From Rodentolepis nana (lineage: Eukaryota > Platyhelminthes > Cestoda > Cyclophyllidea > Hymenolepididae), in assembly GCA_900617975.1 (NCBI GenBank), contig UZAE01012077.1, forward strand, positions 1 to 64,000: a stretch of 64,000 nucleotides of DNA. The letters are read 5' to 3'. Under the pieces are notes generated by a model. It did not search any database. It was not told the DNA's origin and saw only the letters and a program-made list of their open reading frames with translations. Each line of letters starts with the position of its first letter. Within the stretch, counting starts at the first letter, position 1. This document shows positions 1 to 12,323 of this stretch, one piece after another. Made by a program: the position numbers and the translations under genes.

Positions 1-20
1 GTGTGTGTGTGTGTGTGTGT
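1..20. repeat. GT-dinucleotide microsatellite
   Basis: Perfect GT repeat at the left edge of the window; it probably continues outside. The sequence between it and the first coding exon (to about position 358) holds no convincing open frame. Confidence 0.9.
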
Positions 21-358
21 GCTTATTCCTAGCGAAATATTGATTTACGCATAGTAAATCATACCTACCAAAAAACTTGATGATCCATCATATCCTTATA
101 TTTTTTTATTACATTTTCCTTTATCTTCCTCACAATAAGTGGCCTTTATTTCTCACATAAAATATCTGATGCCAATGCCAAAAGGTGACCGAAGAAGAGG
201 AAAGGGTGGGAGGATATTGGCAAGTCTACACACCCATATGACCTTTCCCATTCCTTCGAATGTTTATTCAACTCGACCAATCAAACGAAGTGGTGGCAAC
301 GATTAAGGCCTAGTGCCTGCCTTATGTATATGTCAATTTTGGAACTAACCTCTTAACG

Positions 359-1598
359 ATGCTGGCACTCGAAGGTAAGTCCTATTGGAAGCGAAGTTAG
401 CCCTAGAGTATGTGTTGCAGTTAACGTCCCTTCATCAGTTCAGTTCTGTTTAAGGAATAAACTAAGCAGTAGAAAATCAATTAAACTTATTCTCATTAAA
501 GGATATTTGGAGTTCCTTACAACCACACGATCACATATTTCGTGATTGAGCTCATATTTGCCTTATGTCAGAGGAATACCAGTGTCAAACTTCTAGAAGT
601 CAAAGCCAAGACTTCCAGTTTCGAAATAAACATTTCTTCTCAATTAGTAGACATCAATGAGGTGCTCATTTCATTTTATTTCGTTCAATTAACCCAATGA
701 TGGTATTTAATTAATTTAATTTTGCATGATCGGCCGTATTTCAATGAAACCAATTCTAGGTTCAAAAGCAGAATTTTAAAATTTTGTGTGAGCAGATTAG
801 ATTATCTGGACTAATGCTACGAATGTTTTAATTAGATAATTATAGATTGGTAGTTATTATTTAATTTCATAATGATTTGAATTTAAAAAATTGTTTATTT
901 CATATTCTTTAGTTTATGCTTTTCTGTTTATCACTGGAATTGCAAATGGATCAACACTAATACAAGATAAAGCTAAAAATGAGGACATTTTCGTCAATAC
1001 CTTTATCGATTATCTCTTATCACTCATACGACTGATTGCTCCAGAGCCAATGAAAATGAACGAATCTCCATATAATTTGATCGTTGTAAAAAATGCAAGT
1101 ATTTATGGATTAAGGGAGGTTATAAGGAGTTGTCCAGTCAAGTTGACTACCTATTCGACACCGGAGGATGACTATATCAATTTTATTCTCTGTTTGGACT
1201 TGAAGAACTATTTTAAAGTCGATGGTCTCTTTCAGATAACCACCTTACTATATGACACTGATTTTACTCCTGCCATTTTGCAACTATTCAATTTCATCGT
1301 CAACTTTAATCTCACTTTAACGCTGCCTAAAACCTACCAAAATACTACCGAAGCTCTGTTGCATTTGGATGGAATTCCACGAGTGGAGATCAGTCGACTA
1401 CAATTTTCAGCACCCCCAAATGTTGACGAAAGGACTGCGTTTGGCTTTCTCAGTGACTTGACGAATCTTTTGTCATCTGGACCTTTGGGTGGGTATATCG
1501 AAGCCAAAATTGGAAGCACCATCAGAAGAACCATTCAACTTGTGAATCAAGAAATGCAGAAGACGGTGGGGAAATTTGTGAAAGATAAGCTTTCGTAA
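359..1598 (+). CDS. Two-exon gene, probable secreted protein (TULIP/group-7-allergen-like?)
   Basis: Proposed exons are 359-374 and 913-1598. Exon 1 reads ATG CTG GCA CTC GAA G and is followed at once by a GTAAGT donor. Exon 2 follows CATATTCTTTAG and continues in the matching phase (G+TT), giving an N-terminus MLALEVYAFLFITGIANG that resembles a signal peptide. The exon 2 frame has no ATG near its start, which is why an upstream start exon is needed. The mature part of roughly 210 residues alternates amphipathic helices and beta-like segments, has four potential N-glycosylation sites (NES, NAS, NLT, NTT) and only two cysteines (in SCPVKL and LCLDL). The pattern of an N-terminal helix, a central strand region and a long C-terminal amphipathic helix recalls group-7 mite allergen / JHBP (TULIP) proteins that bind lipids, but that is a weak resemblance. 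The frame is certain; exon 1 and the function are inferred. It is convergent with the next gene. Confidence 0.5.
913..1598 (+). CDS. Terminal exon of the probable secreted-protein gene
   Basis: Open frame after the CATATTCTTTAG acceptor, ending in TAA. It encodes almost the whole mature protein, starting VYAFLFITGIANG and ending KFVKDKLS. Confidence 0.65.
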
Positions 1599-1623
1599 AT
1601 TAACTTATTTTATTTATGAAAAT

Positions 1624-1629
1624 AATAAA
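1624..1629 (+). terminator. Candidate polyadenylation signal AATAAA
   Basis: AATAAA 26 bp after the stop codon of the small secreted-protein gene, followed by a T-rich stretch. Position and sequence fit a eukaryotic cleavage/polyadenylation signal. Confidence 0.55.
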
Positions 1630-1854
1630 TGACTAACAATTTTCCTTTGAGGTTACCTGTTTTTTTTACTATATTGTATTTATTTTTTAATTTGGCAAAA
1701 TGAAAGATCGACTGCGCTTCCCCGATTTCTTGAAGTAAGTTCTAAATTAGTCAATGATCTCTAGTCTACGCGATTTCTTCGTTAATCCATGGAGGGTATA
1801 ATCTGCGTGACAAAAACTTCGCTGTAGCAAAGATGACTGTCTGGGAATTGGTGA

Positions 1855-1860
1855 TTTATT
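1855..1860 (-). terminator. Candidate polyadenylation signal (minus strand)
   Basis: AATAAA on the minus strand about 270 bp beyond the stop codon of the DPY30-motif gene. It is a plausible 3' end lying between the two convergent genes, with no other support. Confidence 0.3.
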
Positions 1861-2129
1861 GCGGCAAATGCACATGCACACACATGAATGGAAAACAGAA
1901 AAAGTCGATTGATATAGTAGTGTCATTTTGACCCTAACCCTAATCCACCTATGCTGCCAAATATTCATTTGTATCAGTCCAATGTCATAAGAATGTCCTT
2001 GGCAGTTTCAGCTTAGTTACTGCTTAGAAACCGCCAAAAAGGCGTCAGAATACCTTTATCTTCCATACCTTCTCTTTAAATCAAGCCGGTGAAAATATTT
2101 GGGGAAGTATTATAGAAATCATGAGAATT

Positions 2130-2492
2130 CTATGCAGCAGTATCATCATTACTAGTTATGTTATCATTAGGATTAACAGGAGCGACCTGCGAAGTGCTTA
2201 AATGGGTATCCTCAATTTGAGTTATAGGTTCGTCGAGTACCTCTTCTACAGCTTCTATTCTAGTAGCCGACATCTCATTCCGCAGATGATAGTCCTGAAT
2301 GCGCCCTAGGGCAAAAAAAATAAAAAATAGTAACAAATTGTTCATATCTTCTAAAGCACTCGACAATAAATTTAGCATACAATCATGTGGATCCACAAGA
2401 TTTCGTTTCATTTCCGCATCAGCTTCTTTTGCAAATCGAGTAAATTCCTCATAAAGTTGTTGCTTATCGATCCCAGGCTTTAATTCAAAATA
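2130..2492 (-). CDS. Exon 4 (last) of the DPY30-motif gene
   Basis: Begins YFELKPGIDKQQLYEEF after a weak acceptor (ACGGAG) and runs to a TAG stop. It contains an A/T-rich hydrophobic stretch about 50 codons in. The acidic tail ends NDNITSNDDTAA. Confidence 0.6.
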   Translation of the reverse strand, partial: YFELKPGIDKQQLYEEFTRFAKEADAEMKRNLVDPHDCMLNLLSSALEDMNNLLLFFIFFALGRIQDYHLRNEMSATRIEAVEEVLDEPITQIEDTHLSTSQVAPVNPNDNITSNDDTAA

Positions 2493-3762
2493 CTCCGTTT
2501 AGGGTAAATATAATTGAAATTAGTCAAAAATGCATGGGTTGGCTAATTTACCGTTTCCATATCACAACTCACTGAAACCTCTACAATATGATCGAGTTTA
2601 ATGTCACGGTTCACATGATCTTGATATTCCTTGCCACATCTTTGCATATGATTCACGAAAGTCTGAAAAGCTTCCATGGATAATGGTTGCGCATAAAACG
2701 CAACAAACTGAAATTTTTAAAACAAAAAATCAATTCATAAAGTTGTGAGTACCACAACTTTATTGGAAAATTCAAAACACTAACTGTCATAAATTCGTGA
2801 AGTGTATAATTCTCAATGTTCTCTTCGACATTTTCGATGTAAATGATCGGGCGCTGAATTAGCGAAAGGTCATTTGGCATTTTCATTACTATCAGCATAA
2901 ATGCTCGTACAGACTGCTGTACCTGTTAAGCAAAAATTTGAGGTAATATATGCTACTAATGCAATATGAGTAAAGAGATTGAATTTACGATAATTGAATT
3001 GACGGTATCTTTGCCTTCTAACCTAAAAAAATCAAAAATTGGTTCTATTAGACGCCATTTGTTAGCAAATTCTTGATTCTTTTGCCGTTTTATTGTCTCC
3101 CACTCGTTTTTTCTATTCTCTGATTCAATAGTGTATTTCGCTAAATTCGTTCCTGATCGAAGAAATAGTTCCCTTTTTAAACGATCATCAACTTGTCGCA
3201 TTGCCTTTGTATAGGGGTATCGAGAAGTATTCAGCATTTTATTACTGTATTTCGGGTTATTTCGCATAAGAAATTCCGCCAATCGATTGAGTGGATTGAA
3301 GTTTACATCCATTCGTACTTCCACGTCTTCACTGCCGGTTTCAGAATTAAGTAATTTGCAAAGGCCACGACGATGCGCTTCTCTTAAAATGTGTTCCAAT
3401 CCAAAGACTACGGTTGGTAAGAGTTTTTCTGCGAGATACATGCGTACTTTGGGGGATAACGTGCAATTGTGAAGCCAATGATATGGGAGAGGGTCAGTAG
3501 AATAATGCTGCTGAAGGGAGTTAGAAACTTTCTCAAAATCTTCTTCCCTTGAAATATAGTCATCACGCACTTCGGATAAAAGGTTTGTAAAAAATAGTTC
3601 TTCGCTTTGCAAACGGTCCTGTAGTTCACCCGTATGCAAGAACGCTTTCAATTTCATAATCTCATCATAAGTATCGTATCCTTTTGAGATAAAGCTTTGA
3701 GATAATATTGCACCTTTTAAAATTTTTCCCGAGGTATTCTGATTATTATTTTTCTTATTCAT
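2130..3762 (-). CDS. Four-exon gene, DPY30-motif protein, possibly EFCAB5-like
   Basis: Exons in transcription order are 3762-2989, 2922-2785, 2707-2552 and 2492-2130, all phase 0. The introns (66, 77 and 59 bp) start GTAAAT, GTTAGT and GTAAAT and end in AG. The product is 476 residues, starting MNKKNNNQ. Residues about 110-135 (EKLLPTVVFGLEHILREAHR) are followed by FNPLNRLAEFLMRNNPKYSN at about 155-175, which has the shape of a DPY-30/RII docking segment (NPhxxLAxxLxxNNP). The segment IEPIFDFFRLEGKDTVNS recalls an EF-hand that has lost its calcium ligands. This combination recalls EFCAB5-like ciliary/flagellar proteins; the identification is from memory and tentative. The C-terminus is acidic and unstructured. 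Odd point: the last exon contains a hydrophobic run LLLFFIFFALG that may be an unspliced mini-intron. Confidence 0.7.
2552..2707 (-). CDS. Exon 3 of the DPY30-motif gene
   Basis: 52 codons after the acceptor AAATTTCAG, from FVAFYAQPLS to SCDMET, then donor GTAAAT. Confidence 0.7.
2785..2922 (-). CDS. Exon 2 of the DPY30-motif gene
   Basis: 46 codons after the acceptor CTTAACAG, from VQQSVRAFML to LHEFMT, then donor GTTAGT. It is helical in character and phase 0 at both ends. Confidence 0.7.
2989..3762 (-). CDS. Exon 1 of the DPY30-motif gene
   Basis: Encodes 258 residues from the ATG to VNSII, carries the NPLNRLAEFL motif, and ends at a GTAAAT donor. Confidence 0.75.
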
Positions 3763-6700
3763 AATCTACACTTTCAAAAATATGTGTCATAAGCTGAATC
3801 TCTTAGATTAAATTATACAATGCATTAAACCAGAAAGTAGAGCTGTTTTAAGCATATGAATTAAAAATTCATCATATAATCAAAAGAGGTTATAGAAAAT
3901 GGTATTAAGTTTAAAAAGAGGCCTTCGAAGATTCGCCAGATTATTGTTATAGAAGTGACCTTGTTCTTAGATTATTTGAAAGTTAAAATAAAATTTAGAT
4001 TTTTTAATTGTTTTCATATATTTTGCATGGCAAAAAATAATTTAATCAATTTTTTAAACGTTTTGAACTAAGACATTGGGTAATACAACTTCAAGACCGA
4101 TTTAATCGTTCCTCCGTTGCAATGACTAGAACGGGAGAGAAGTTCCCCATCTAAAAACGTCTATGAATAAATAGATATATTTTGCACAAACATATAAACT
4201 TCCAGGTCGTTAATAAGATTTCGAGTGAAAGAAGGAGCCAAAATTTAACGTGTTTTATGTTACCTTAAACAGGTTGCTTTGATTATGGCACGGTTGTACT
4301 CAAAATGTAACTATTATAATATTAAATGTTTCCTTTCATGAGTAAACAAAGAATTGATTTAATAAATTGCGCACTTTTTTAATTAAATCTTAATGAATTT
4401 CATAAAATGGGATAGTTTCTTATTATGGCAAATAATGTTTGCAGAATATCTTCTCCTTCAAGTCTTACGCATTTTGTGAATTTTTGTAAATGGAAGCTAA
4501 AAATAGAGTTGTACTGAATTCCAAAAATTTTAATTTGAGTTTTGATATTTATGGAGGTCATTTCTTTGCATATTTAGGTGTCAATGTTCTAAATTAAGTA
4601 AAATCTATTTCTTCTTCATACTTAGGGACAAAAAATATAAATAAGCACTCAATCAACCACGTCAATGCTCTTAGAAGTCTAACTAGCTGTAAAATACAAT
4701 ATCATGGCCCACTACCTCATGTTTTGCTACCACAGTTACCTAGGCGGTATTCGAATTAGTCAGAACGAAAAGTATACAGGGTATTAAACGTTTTGCGCAT
4801 CTTTGACGGGTAGCAAAAGCAATTATATAATGATAATCGCAGAGTAGCTAATAAGGCATCGGCAATCACAACGATCGATTGTCGACTCATACTTTCCATC
4901 ATATTCTGGAGCTTGCAGGATTACTTTGTTCGACCTCGACAGTATTATGAGTTTGACAATAACTGAAATGAAGAGGAAAAACTTCAACCATTAGCTACTG
5001 AAATGCTGAGCCTATTGAGAAGAGAAGATAACTGTTCGGCTACTATAAGGGCCATATTGTTTTCGTCGAGATATGCTTGAGAGGGATGATAGGGTTGCTA
5101 GTATCTTGGATGGAAGATGGAGGCTGGAAGGATGAGTATATTGCATATTTTGAGAGAATTTGCATAGGAGTATTGCAAGAGTGTTCATTGTCATTAGGAA
5201 CTTGTGCAGAGGGGGAAGAGTTTGTGTGCAAAATGCGGGAGGTCTAGATAACCCAGCTTCAGTCCGTCAACAGTTGTTACGTTACTCCCGAGAATGAAGT
5301 AATTTGAATTGCTTTTCAGGATTTAGAAATATCTTTATAAGGTATTTGCAAAAGCTTTCACAGGGTATCTATTGCAACCAAAGACAAAGAGATGTGCTGA
5401 CAAGACCATATGGATTTGTTTTGACCTCTCATTCTGGCGTAAGAGTATTGGGCAAACAGACCTACAATTGTCTTCAAAACTGAGAATCAAGTTTTCGATT
5501 AGGCTAAAAGTTGTACCAATGATGAATTCTGCATGACGGCATCCTAGGTGTTCCCTAATAATGTTTTCAATTGGAGGAGCAATGTCAGGAAGAGGTTCCG
5601 ATCAATCTACACCCTAGGAAGTTGCAATCTTTATGGATTTTAGCTGACTGTAAAAGGTTCTACAAGACCATTGACAAGTGGTCAATAGACTGTGGTTTGG
5701 ATGAATTTCGAACCTAGGAGAAGCTCAATCGCTGAAGCAGAGCAACAGTAAATTATGATCCGCTGCCTGTTGTGACTACTGATAGAACGCCTTATATAGG
5801 CATCGTAGATACTACAAGCACTTTAGAGACGAATTTAATTGAAGTATCATGTAACGAAACCGCAATAGATCAGGATGCAAACCCGCCAAATATCTCTTTA
5901 TGAAACCCATTAATTTGGCAACGCTTCGTATTTAGTGGCTGTTGACAAAGAAGTCAGTAATGGAGAATTTTACTGCATTTTACTGAATTTTACTTACTCC
6001 TTGATAAGGAGTTCAAATTAGCCTGCTTTGGTTAATTAAACTTATTGGTCAATACAATCACAGCGTCCGTGGTAATTTTATCAAAGTGTCTTCAGGCCAA
6101 CCAGCTCTAAAAAATGTGAATATATGGACTCAGTAAAATTTGGAAAGGTTGATTTCCTGTAAAAAAAATCGGAAGGTCAGTTTCTAAGGCTTGGACTTTA
6201 AAACGCCAGGCCTTGTTACAGCGAGCTGAAACTCTTCCAGTGTCGCAAAACTATCAATCCAAAAATTCATCAAGCGCTTCCAACTGTACAAATCTCAAAA
6301 AAGAAGCTATTCCAGGATTTATCACTTATTATTCCAGATATAAAAACAACTCCGTATTGATTGTAGAAGAGTATATATCGTTGTTAGCTACGGGCCCTTT
6401 GCCCATCGATACTATTTTGACACAACTTTGTAAACTAAACTTCCCCTGTAACAAAATATTCAAAAGTAGGTAGTCCAAGGACAGCAAGGGAAAATCGGGT
6501 CAGTTCAAAGATCGAAATTCCCTCCGATCAAAACCCTATCAAAGCCTTTAAAAACATTCGTCTAACACTTTATTTTTTTATGGTTTGTTCGCCATTGTTT
6601 ATCACACAGTGGATAGTAACAAGTGGTAGGCTGTTGAGAGCACAGCTTAACGGATGATGGTGGGCTGGAACAGTTGATAACAATGGATCGTCCAGAAGAC

Positions 6701-6978
6701 GGTGGAAAAACTTTGCCTGAGTATCGCCCGCATTAACGACAGAGATGTAGTTTTAAGACCTGCGCGAGTTTGCAGAAAATGCGTTACTATCTGCTAATTC
6801 CATTAGGTTCCCCATTTTCGAACAAAGAGTTGGTTTAGGCGGTTCAGTGAAGGTGTGAAGGAGGTGAGGTCTGATAACTGTACAATTTTGTCCTTTGCTA
6901 TAGATAATAATAGCACTAATAATAATTTCTAGATTTTCAAAAAAATAACAAAATTATTCCAAGCAATGATTTATATGT

Positions 6979-7311
6979 GGGGTGTGCGATAGACTTACCT
7001 CCACGTGGTGCACCCTGGGCAACGTATACTCATACGGCAAATTAGTCTATTAACCGGCAGTTGACTTCTCACTTCAAACTACCATCTCCCCACTGTATGT
7101 CATATTCGACTACTTCCACAGTACTCACCTCACCTTTTTCCTACCTCTGTGTCTGTCTCTTTTACATCTTTGAATCACTCTTCTGTTCCCCCCCCCTCCC
7201 CACCATCTCGACTTTTTTCTCTTTGATTTTCCTTCCCCTCTGTGAAGCCCGAAGTCAACTAAAGGGCTAATGATAACTATCATAATGCCTGCCATTTGAT
7301 ATAAATAAATA
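6979..7311 (+). mobile_element. SINE-like retroposon, copy 1, full length
   Basis: Starts GGGGTGTGCGATAGACTTAC, contains the conserved box CACGTGGTGCACCCTGGGC, a CT-rich middle and CGAAGTCAACTAAAGGGC, and ends CCATTTGATATAAATAAATA. It is flanked by a perfect 14-bp direct repeat AATGATTTATATGT (6965-6978 and 7312-7325), as expected for target-primed reverse transcription. No protein-coding capacity is recognised. Confidence 0.88.
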
Positions 7312-9301
7312 AATGATTTATATGTCGTTGCTATTTAAAGTTCTATTTATGCATTCCCTAAATGACTCGAATAACTTTTTGTTAGAACTCGGATATGCCT
7401 AAGAGAAATTATTTGCTCCAGGAAATCTCTCTTCTAACAGGACTGTTTGTTTTAACGGAATAAGATCTTGGGTTGTAAACTAGGGAACAGAAAATTTTAC
7501 CCCAATTACGTAAAATCAGTAAGGCAATTCAGTGGCAATTCGGTATGAAAAAATTGATAAAATATCGATTCCAGACGGTTTGTGGGAATATTTACCCTGA
7601 AAGCTCTATGCATCAGAAGTTCAAACCAAATTAAGACCACTTCTAACGGAGGAATTTTATTGGTTAGGGATATGGCTTCACTTTATCTGACCCCTCCTGT
7701 AAGTTTCTTTAAGCAGTTAAGAACCTTCATGTATGGGCTGACTCGAACTTTTAAAGAGAGAGTAAATGCTCAATATCCAAAGCCGTATAAGGTGAAAATA
7801 GACTGTTAAAACTATCCGAAATACTTGCGTTTGTTCGGATCTATGCGAAAATAACTATGTGTGTAGGCGCATGAGAGGCAAACATTTGGAATCTCTTGAC
7901 CCCTTTAAACGACGGAAAAATAATGAATTTTTACCTTACATTTACTAGTGCGATGTTGCCATATTTTAGTACTCTTAAGTTTAATTTATTCATGAATATC
8001 TCGTGTGTTTTATTTTCAGTAAATTTAAAAATGGAATCTAGATATCTAAGGCAACAAACTTATTTCTTGTTAAGATACATGATTTAAAATTAAAATAATT
8101 CGAAAACTTAAGTATTCCAATAACGAATGCAATAAAATTAATTAAACATAACACTGAAATAGATATTGTTTCTTTAATTTAACGCGGTCATCAAATGTTG
8201 CAACGCTCTACTAATATAATAATTATTAAAATATTGAATTTGAAATAAAAGTAAATATGAATTACATCCCTCCAAACAAAAATAGGAGGAATTGGTTAGA
8301 CAACCAGTAGGAGTTGAGGTGAAGAATGGCGAACGCAACAGAAGAACAAATTTTAAGCATGGAGTGTAATTGGACAACGAATTGGGAATGACCGTGAGAA
8401 ACCAGTTTCGAATAATCCTTAAGAATGCTAGGAGTAGACTTGTAAGCTAACCCAATGCGGTAGACGATCGGGGAGTCCAGTGTTTTCATCGGCTGGATCA
8501 TGACATTCGTTTAGTCATAGGTTGCTACTGTCCATGGTGGAGGAAGGCAGACTTGGGCAAACGGCGTTTATTGGTTTTTTTTTTATAATTTTCCTTCGTC
8601 TAATTGACTTTATGTCCCATCATATTTACCTGTCCTATCTATGTGATGAGCATTAATGACCTATTTTTATAGACCATGCCTTCTGCAAAGGCAACAGTAA
8701 TGCGATTTTGGAGTTGAAAGTGGAGACTATTGTCTAAAGGCCATTTGGATCTCCACAATGACTGTGATTGACATGCTGTTGGTGGCATAATAATAATGTG
8801 CAGCATTCTGACAGTTTTCAAACTATTCAAAATAGAATAACTCCCATCCTTTAACTTATCCGTCATGATATTTCAGTCCGAAAATACCTTCCAATTTTAG
8901 CTTTTCATGTGAATAGACATAGAAGTAGCAAAAATAGCTTTTTTCATCTGTAGAAAACACATAATACATTTGCTATGCTTTGTTGCTTCAGATACTGAGA
9001 TGGGGTTGAAGGATATGTCAAAAGGCAGTCACTCACATTTTTTTTATTTTCTCCAAGCACTCTCTCTCTCCCTCTGTCTCGTGTTCATGGCATTTCAATT
9101 ACAGGAATTGAATACCAACGGTTCATCTCACGTTAATTTCTCAACTGAACTGAAAGCCACCTTCAAAAGATTGTTTATATTTCCAAATGGCATACTTTTT
9201 CCTTTAAGCTCATTTTTTTCCTATATGTCAATTGGGGTTAAAAATGAAGAAATATGCCTAATCTGATGCCTCATTTTCATTTGTTTTACTTCCATAGGCT
9301 G

Positions 9302-9638
9302 GGGGTGTGCGATAGACTTACCTCCACGTGGTGCACCCTGGGCAACGTATACTGATACGGCAAAAAAGTCTATTTATCTGCAGTTGACTTCTGACTTCAA
9401 ACTACCATGACTCTACTCTATGTCATATTCGATCACTTCCACCATACTTATCCTACCTTTTCTCTGCCTTTGTGTCTGTCTGTCTCTTTAACATCTTTAA
9501 ACACTTCTGTTCACCCCCCCCCCCTCTAGACTTTTTTGATTTGATGTTCCTCTTCCTCCGTGAAGCCTGAGGTCAACTAAAGGGCTAATGATAACTATCA
9601 TAAAGCCTGCCATTTGATATAACTAAATAAATAAATAA
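9302..9638 (+). mobile_element. SINE-like retroposon, copy 2, full length
   Basis: Same family as copy 1, with a long ATAAATAAATAAATAA tail. The flanking duplication ACTTYCATAGGCTG (9288-9301 and 9639-9652) has one mismatch in 14, so the copy is probably fairly young. Confidence 0.88.
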
Positions 9639-10379
9639 ACTTTCATAGGCTGAAATTTTCGTCCACAATTTAAATTGCAGCTAAATGAGGCATAAATATT
9701 TGCTCTTACTAAATCATTGAATTAGCATACGATTCTCCATATCAAAGAGCATTTGCTAATTTAAAACTACCATTTTTGTTTTACAATTGGTCCAATATTT
9801 TGACGACATTTTGATGGATTCAATTGGGGTGGAGTGAGGGCAGGGGGGAGGGGTACTCAGTTTCAAAGTGAATGGGTCGATTCTCCCGCAGTTAAGAATA
9901 TATAAACGCCTCTTTCAGGACAATAAAGCTCGGTAATAGGCAGCGCATTTTAGTGAGGAAAATGATCAAAGTCAAAGCCTGAGTTCCTCATAAGGGAGGC
10001 TTCTTGATTCCTTCACTACCTTTCAAGAAAAAGAGCAAATAGGTTCTTTTACAAATTTATAAAGCAATGACTTTTTTAAGTGAATTGGTGCCTGCACATT
10101 GTATAGGGTGCTTGATAATAGTTGGAAAGAAGTGATACAGCAAATACGTTTATAATACTCTTACGATCAGGATTGTAATTAAATGACGATCTTTACTTGT
10201 CAAAATGGTATGTGTACACAGGCTTATCAGTTAATAAGTAAGAAGCAAATTTGAGGACACTGTTTCGTTTACAATCCATTAAAGATTAGATGAATATAAG
10301 AAGTGGTTTGAGGTTTAAACACTAGAGAGAGAGCTGGCTTTACGGTTGAGGGAAAGGATAGTGGGGACGTCGTTTCTAT

Positions 10380-10700
10380 TTAATTGCAAATGTGTACTTC
10401 TTCTTTTCTGATGCACGTCTGACATTCGATGGAGCAGCACCAGTGGAACTGGCAGAAACAACGGTCAGGTACCTCTCGGGTAAATGTTCGATGTCCTCGT
10501 CCGCAGCATAAATGCGAACACCTTTCACTTGAGTGACCATCAAGGAGACACTCCCTGCCTGACGTTATTGTCTTTCCAGTCAATGGATTAACCGCACAAA
10601 AGTTGGGTGACTCCTCAAGATAAATGAGATGATCTGAAGTAATTTGTCGAAGATTACGATTCGCCCGTCTTAACTGAGTTCCCCGACGATTAAATTTCAC
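10380..10700 (-). CDS. Wnt5: Wnt exon 5 (C-terminal cysteine-rich domain)
   Basis: Acceptor CATTTTAG, then [14 protein letters not shown] to a TAA stop. The cysteine pattern [23 protein letters not shown] and final HICN is typical of the Wnt C-terminal hairpin domain. Confidence 0.97.
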   Translation of the reverse strand: MKFNRRGTQLRRANRNLRQITSDHLIYLEESPNFCAVNPLTGKTITSGRECLLDGHSSERCSHLCCGRGHRTFTREVPDRCFCQFHWCCSIECQTCIRKEEVHICN

Positions 10701-12278
10701 CTAAAATGAAAATAATGTTTTACTTAAAATTTGTCAGTAGAGAAGATCATCTTGGAGAAGTAGAGCTAACTTACACGTATTGCACTTTCGTATCGTTCTT
10801 GTAGACGTTGTCCCACTCGAGGGAAGGGAGATAACTGGGTCCAACATGTCCGTAAACTGCATGACCCTGACATTCCATGGCATTTACACGCAACTGTCGC
10901 AAGTTTGTAGACAGCCTGTGTAGTATAAATAATAGCAAGGTTAGGTCTGTTTACAATTTGTTATACAATGATTAAAAATCAGATTTCAATTCAATTTCAA
11001 TCATCGTGCATACCAGCTTAAGCATCATTTCTAAGAACTTACAAGTCGTCCAACTCTGTTATTGTGAAGATTCATGAGTTTCCTCGCGAGGCCAAGAGAG
11101 TTTCTGGGAAAGCTCTTCTCCTTTTCACGCATGTCGACAAAGGCTTTGGAGAAACGGTAAGCGTAATCGATATTGTCACCACAGCCACCCCAAATCCAAT
11201 CTCGGTGGAGCTGTTGTGGACGTTCAGCCTTACTACATCCACAACTTGAAAGACGAGCTTCTTTACAGCTTCGAGCAAGTGCATGAACTACACCCGCAGA
11301 GGCTATTGCATGAACGAAGCTCGCTTCTCGAGTACCTATGGAAAGAAAAGATCCATAACGACTGCAACTATTAAATGAATACTTCGCATGTTTGCTGTGG
11401 TGAGCGTTTGGTTACTACAGTGAAAGGAAGAGGATTGAGAAATTAAATGAGGTAGTATTTGCTGCAATTTTCCAAATACTACCAACATTTCCACTTGGGT
11501 TCATATCTGCAAATAATCACAATTGATTTATCGACTAATTAATTTTACTGATTTAAAATGCGATTCCAGTTGGCCCTGCAATGGCTTTATTGCTGTGGTA
11601 CCGCATGAGTTGTGTCCTCATTCAAGTTTACTGGAAGTAAATTGGGAAATTTTGTGAAATTTGGCCAAAACGCACATAATGTCAACACCTCCGAACATAT
11701 TCCCGCTTTCAATGAACCCCTCGTTCATGAGGCAAATTAATTAAATTTGGTAATACCAAAATTTGGAAATTTTAAGGTTTTCCAGGCAAAGAGTTGGCTT
11801 GGGGGGCATGATGAAGAGGATAAGGTGTGTTTTGCGGACTGAATCTGTGTAAGAAATCTATCTCGCTCTTACTAGAACAATATCCACAAATTGGGGGTGG
11901 CGGTCTGCATGGACGCTCTGTGACGTTGACACTTGAGTCTCTAAAAGGCGTTGGCGTTAAGATCATTACCGAAATACGCATATTCCACAGACTGATCGAA
12001 TACCTTGCCAAGTGGTTGGCTGTTACAAGTGCTATTTGAAACGAACATGGTTTGGAAAGAATTTTAAAATACGCCCACGGAAATTTGAATTCACCGATAG
12101 TAAGGAACAAGAAGGCACAACGTTATGACTGGAAATTGAAATGCAGACAGCTTGACGAATTCACAGTCGAAATACAGTATGGCATCGTTTATTCACCATC
12201 CCAAAAATGTTCAGGCATTTCTTAAATCGTTTCTACCACTTCTTTTGTCTAGACGCTCTCAGTGGCTAAAATGCTGAA

Positions 12279-12323
<45 letters not shown>

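Larger units (their letters stand above)
3763..10379. other. Intergenic region without a recognisable gene
   Basis: Between the DPY30-motif gene and the 3' end of the Wnt gene I see only short open frames with no recognisable domain, interrupted by many stops. Two full-length retroposon copies lie at about 6979 and 9302. The stretch at 4.7-6.5 kb is somewhat richer in G+C and may be a decayed gene or element, but no motif can be defended. Confidence 0.5.

Noticed and set aside
4700..6480. Possible decayed retroelement pol gene
   Set aside because: Some short translated stretches look polymerase-like by eye, but no catalytic motif (YXDD, RNase H or integrase residues) can be found and stops are frequent.
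6979..7311. Solo LTR interpretation of the repeat (TG start, CA near the end)
   Set aside because: The duplications are 11-17 bp and variable and the 3' end is an ATAA repeat, which fits target-primed reverse transcription, not LTR integration with 4-6-bp duplications.
6979..7311. tRNA-derived SINE
   Set aside because: No A-box/B-box pair or tRNA-like fold visible at the 5' end.
11072..11284. 70-codon open frame on the minus strand within Wnt exon 3
   Set aside because: It is an out-of-frame shadow of the conserved Wnt coding sequence.
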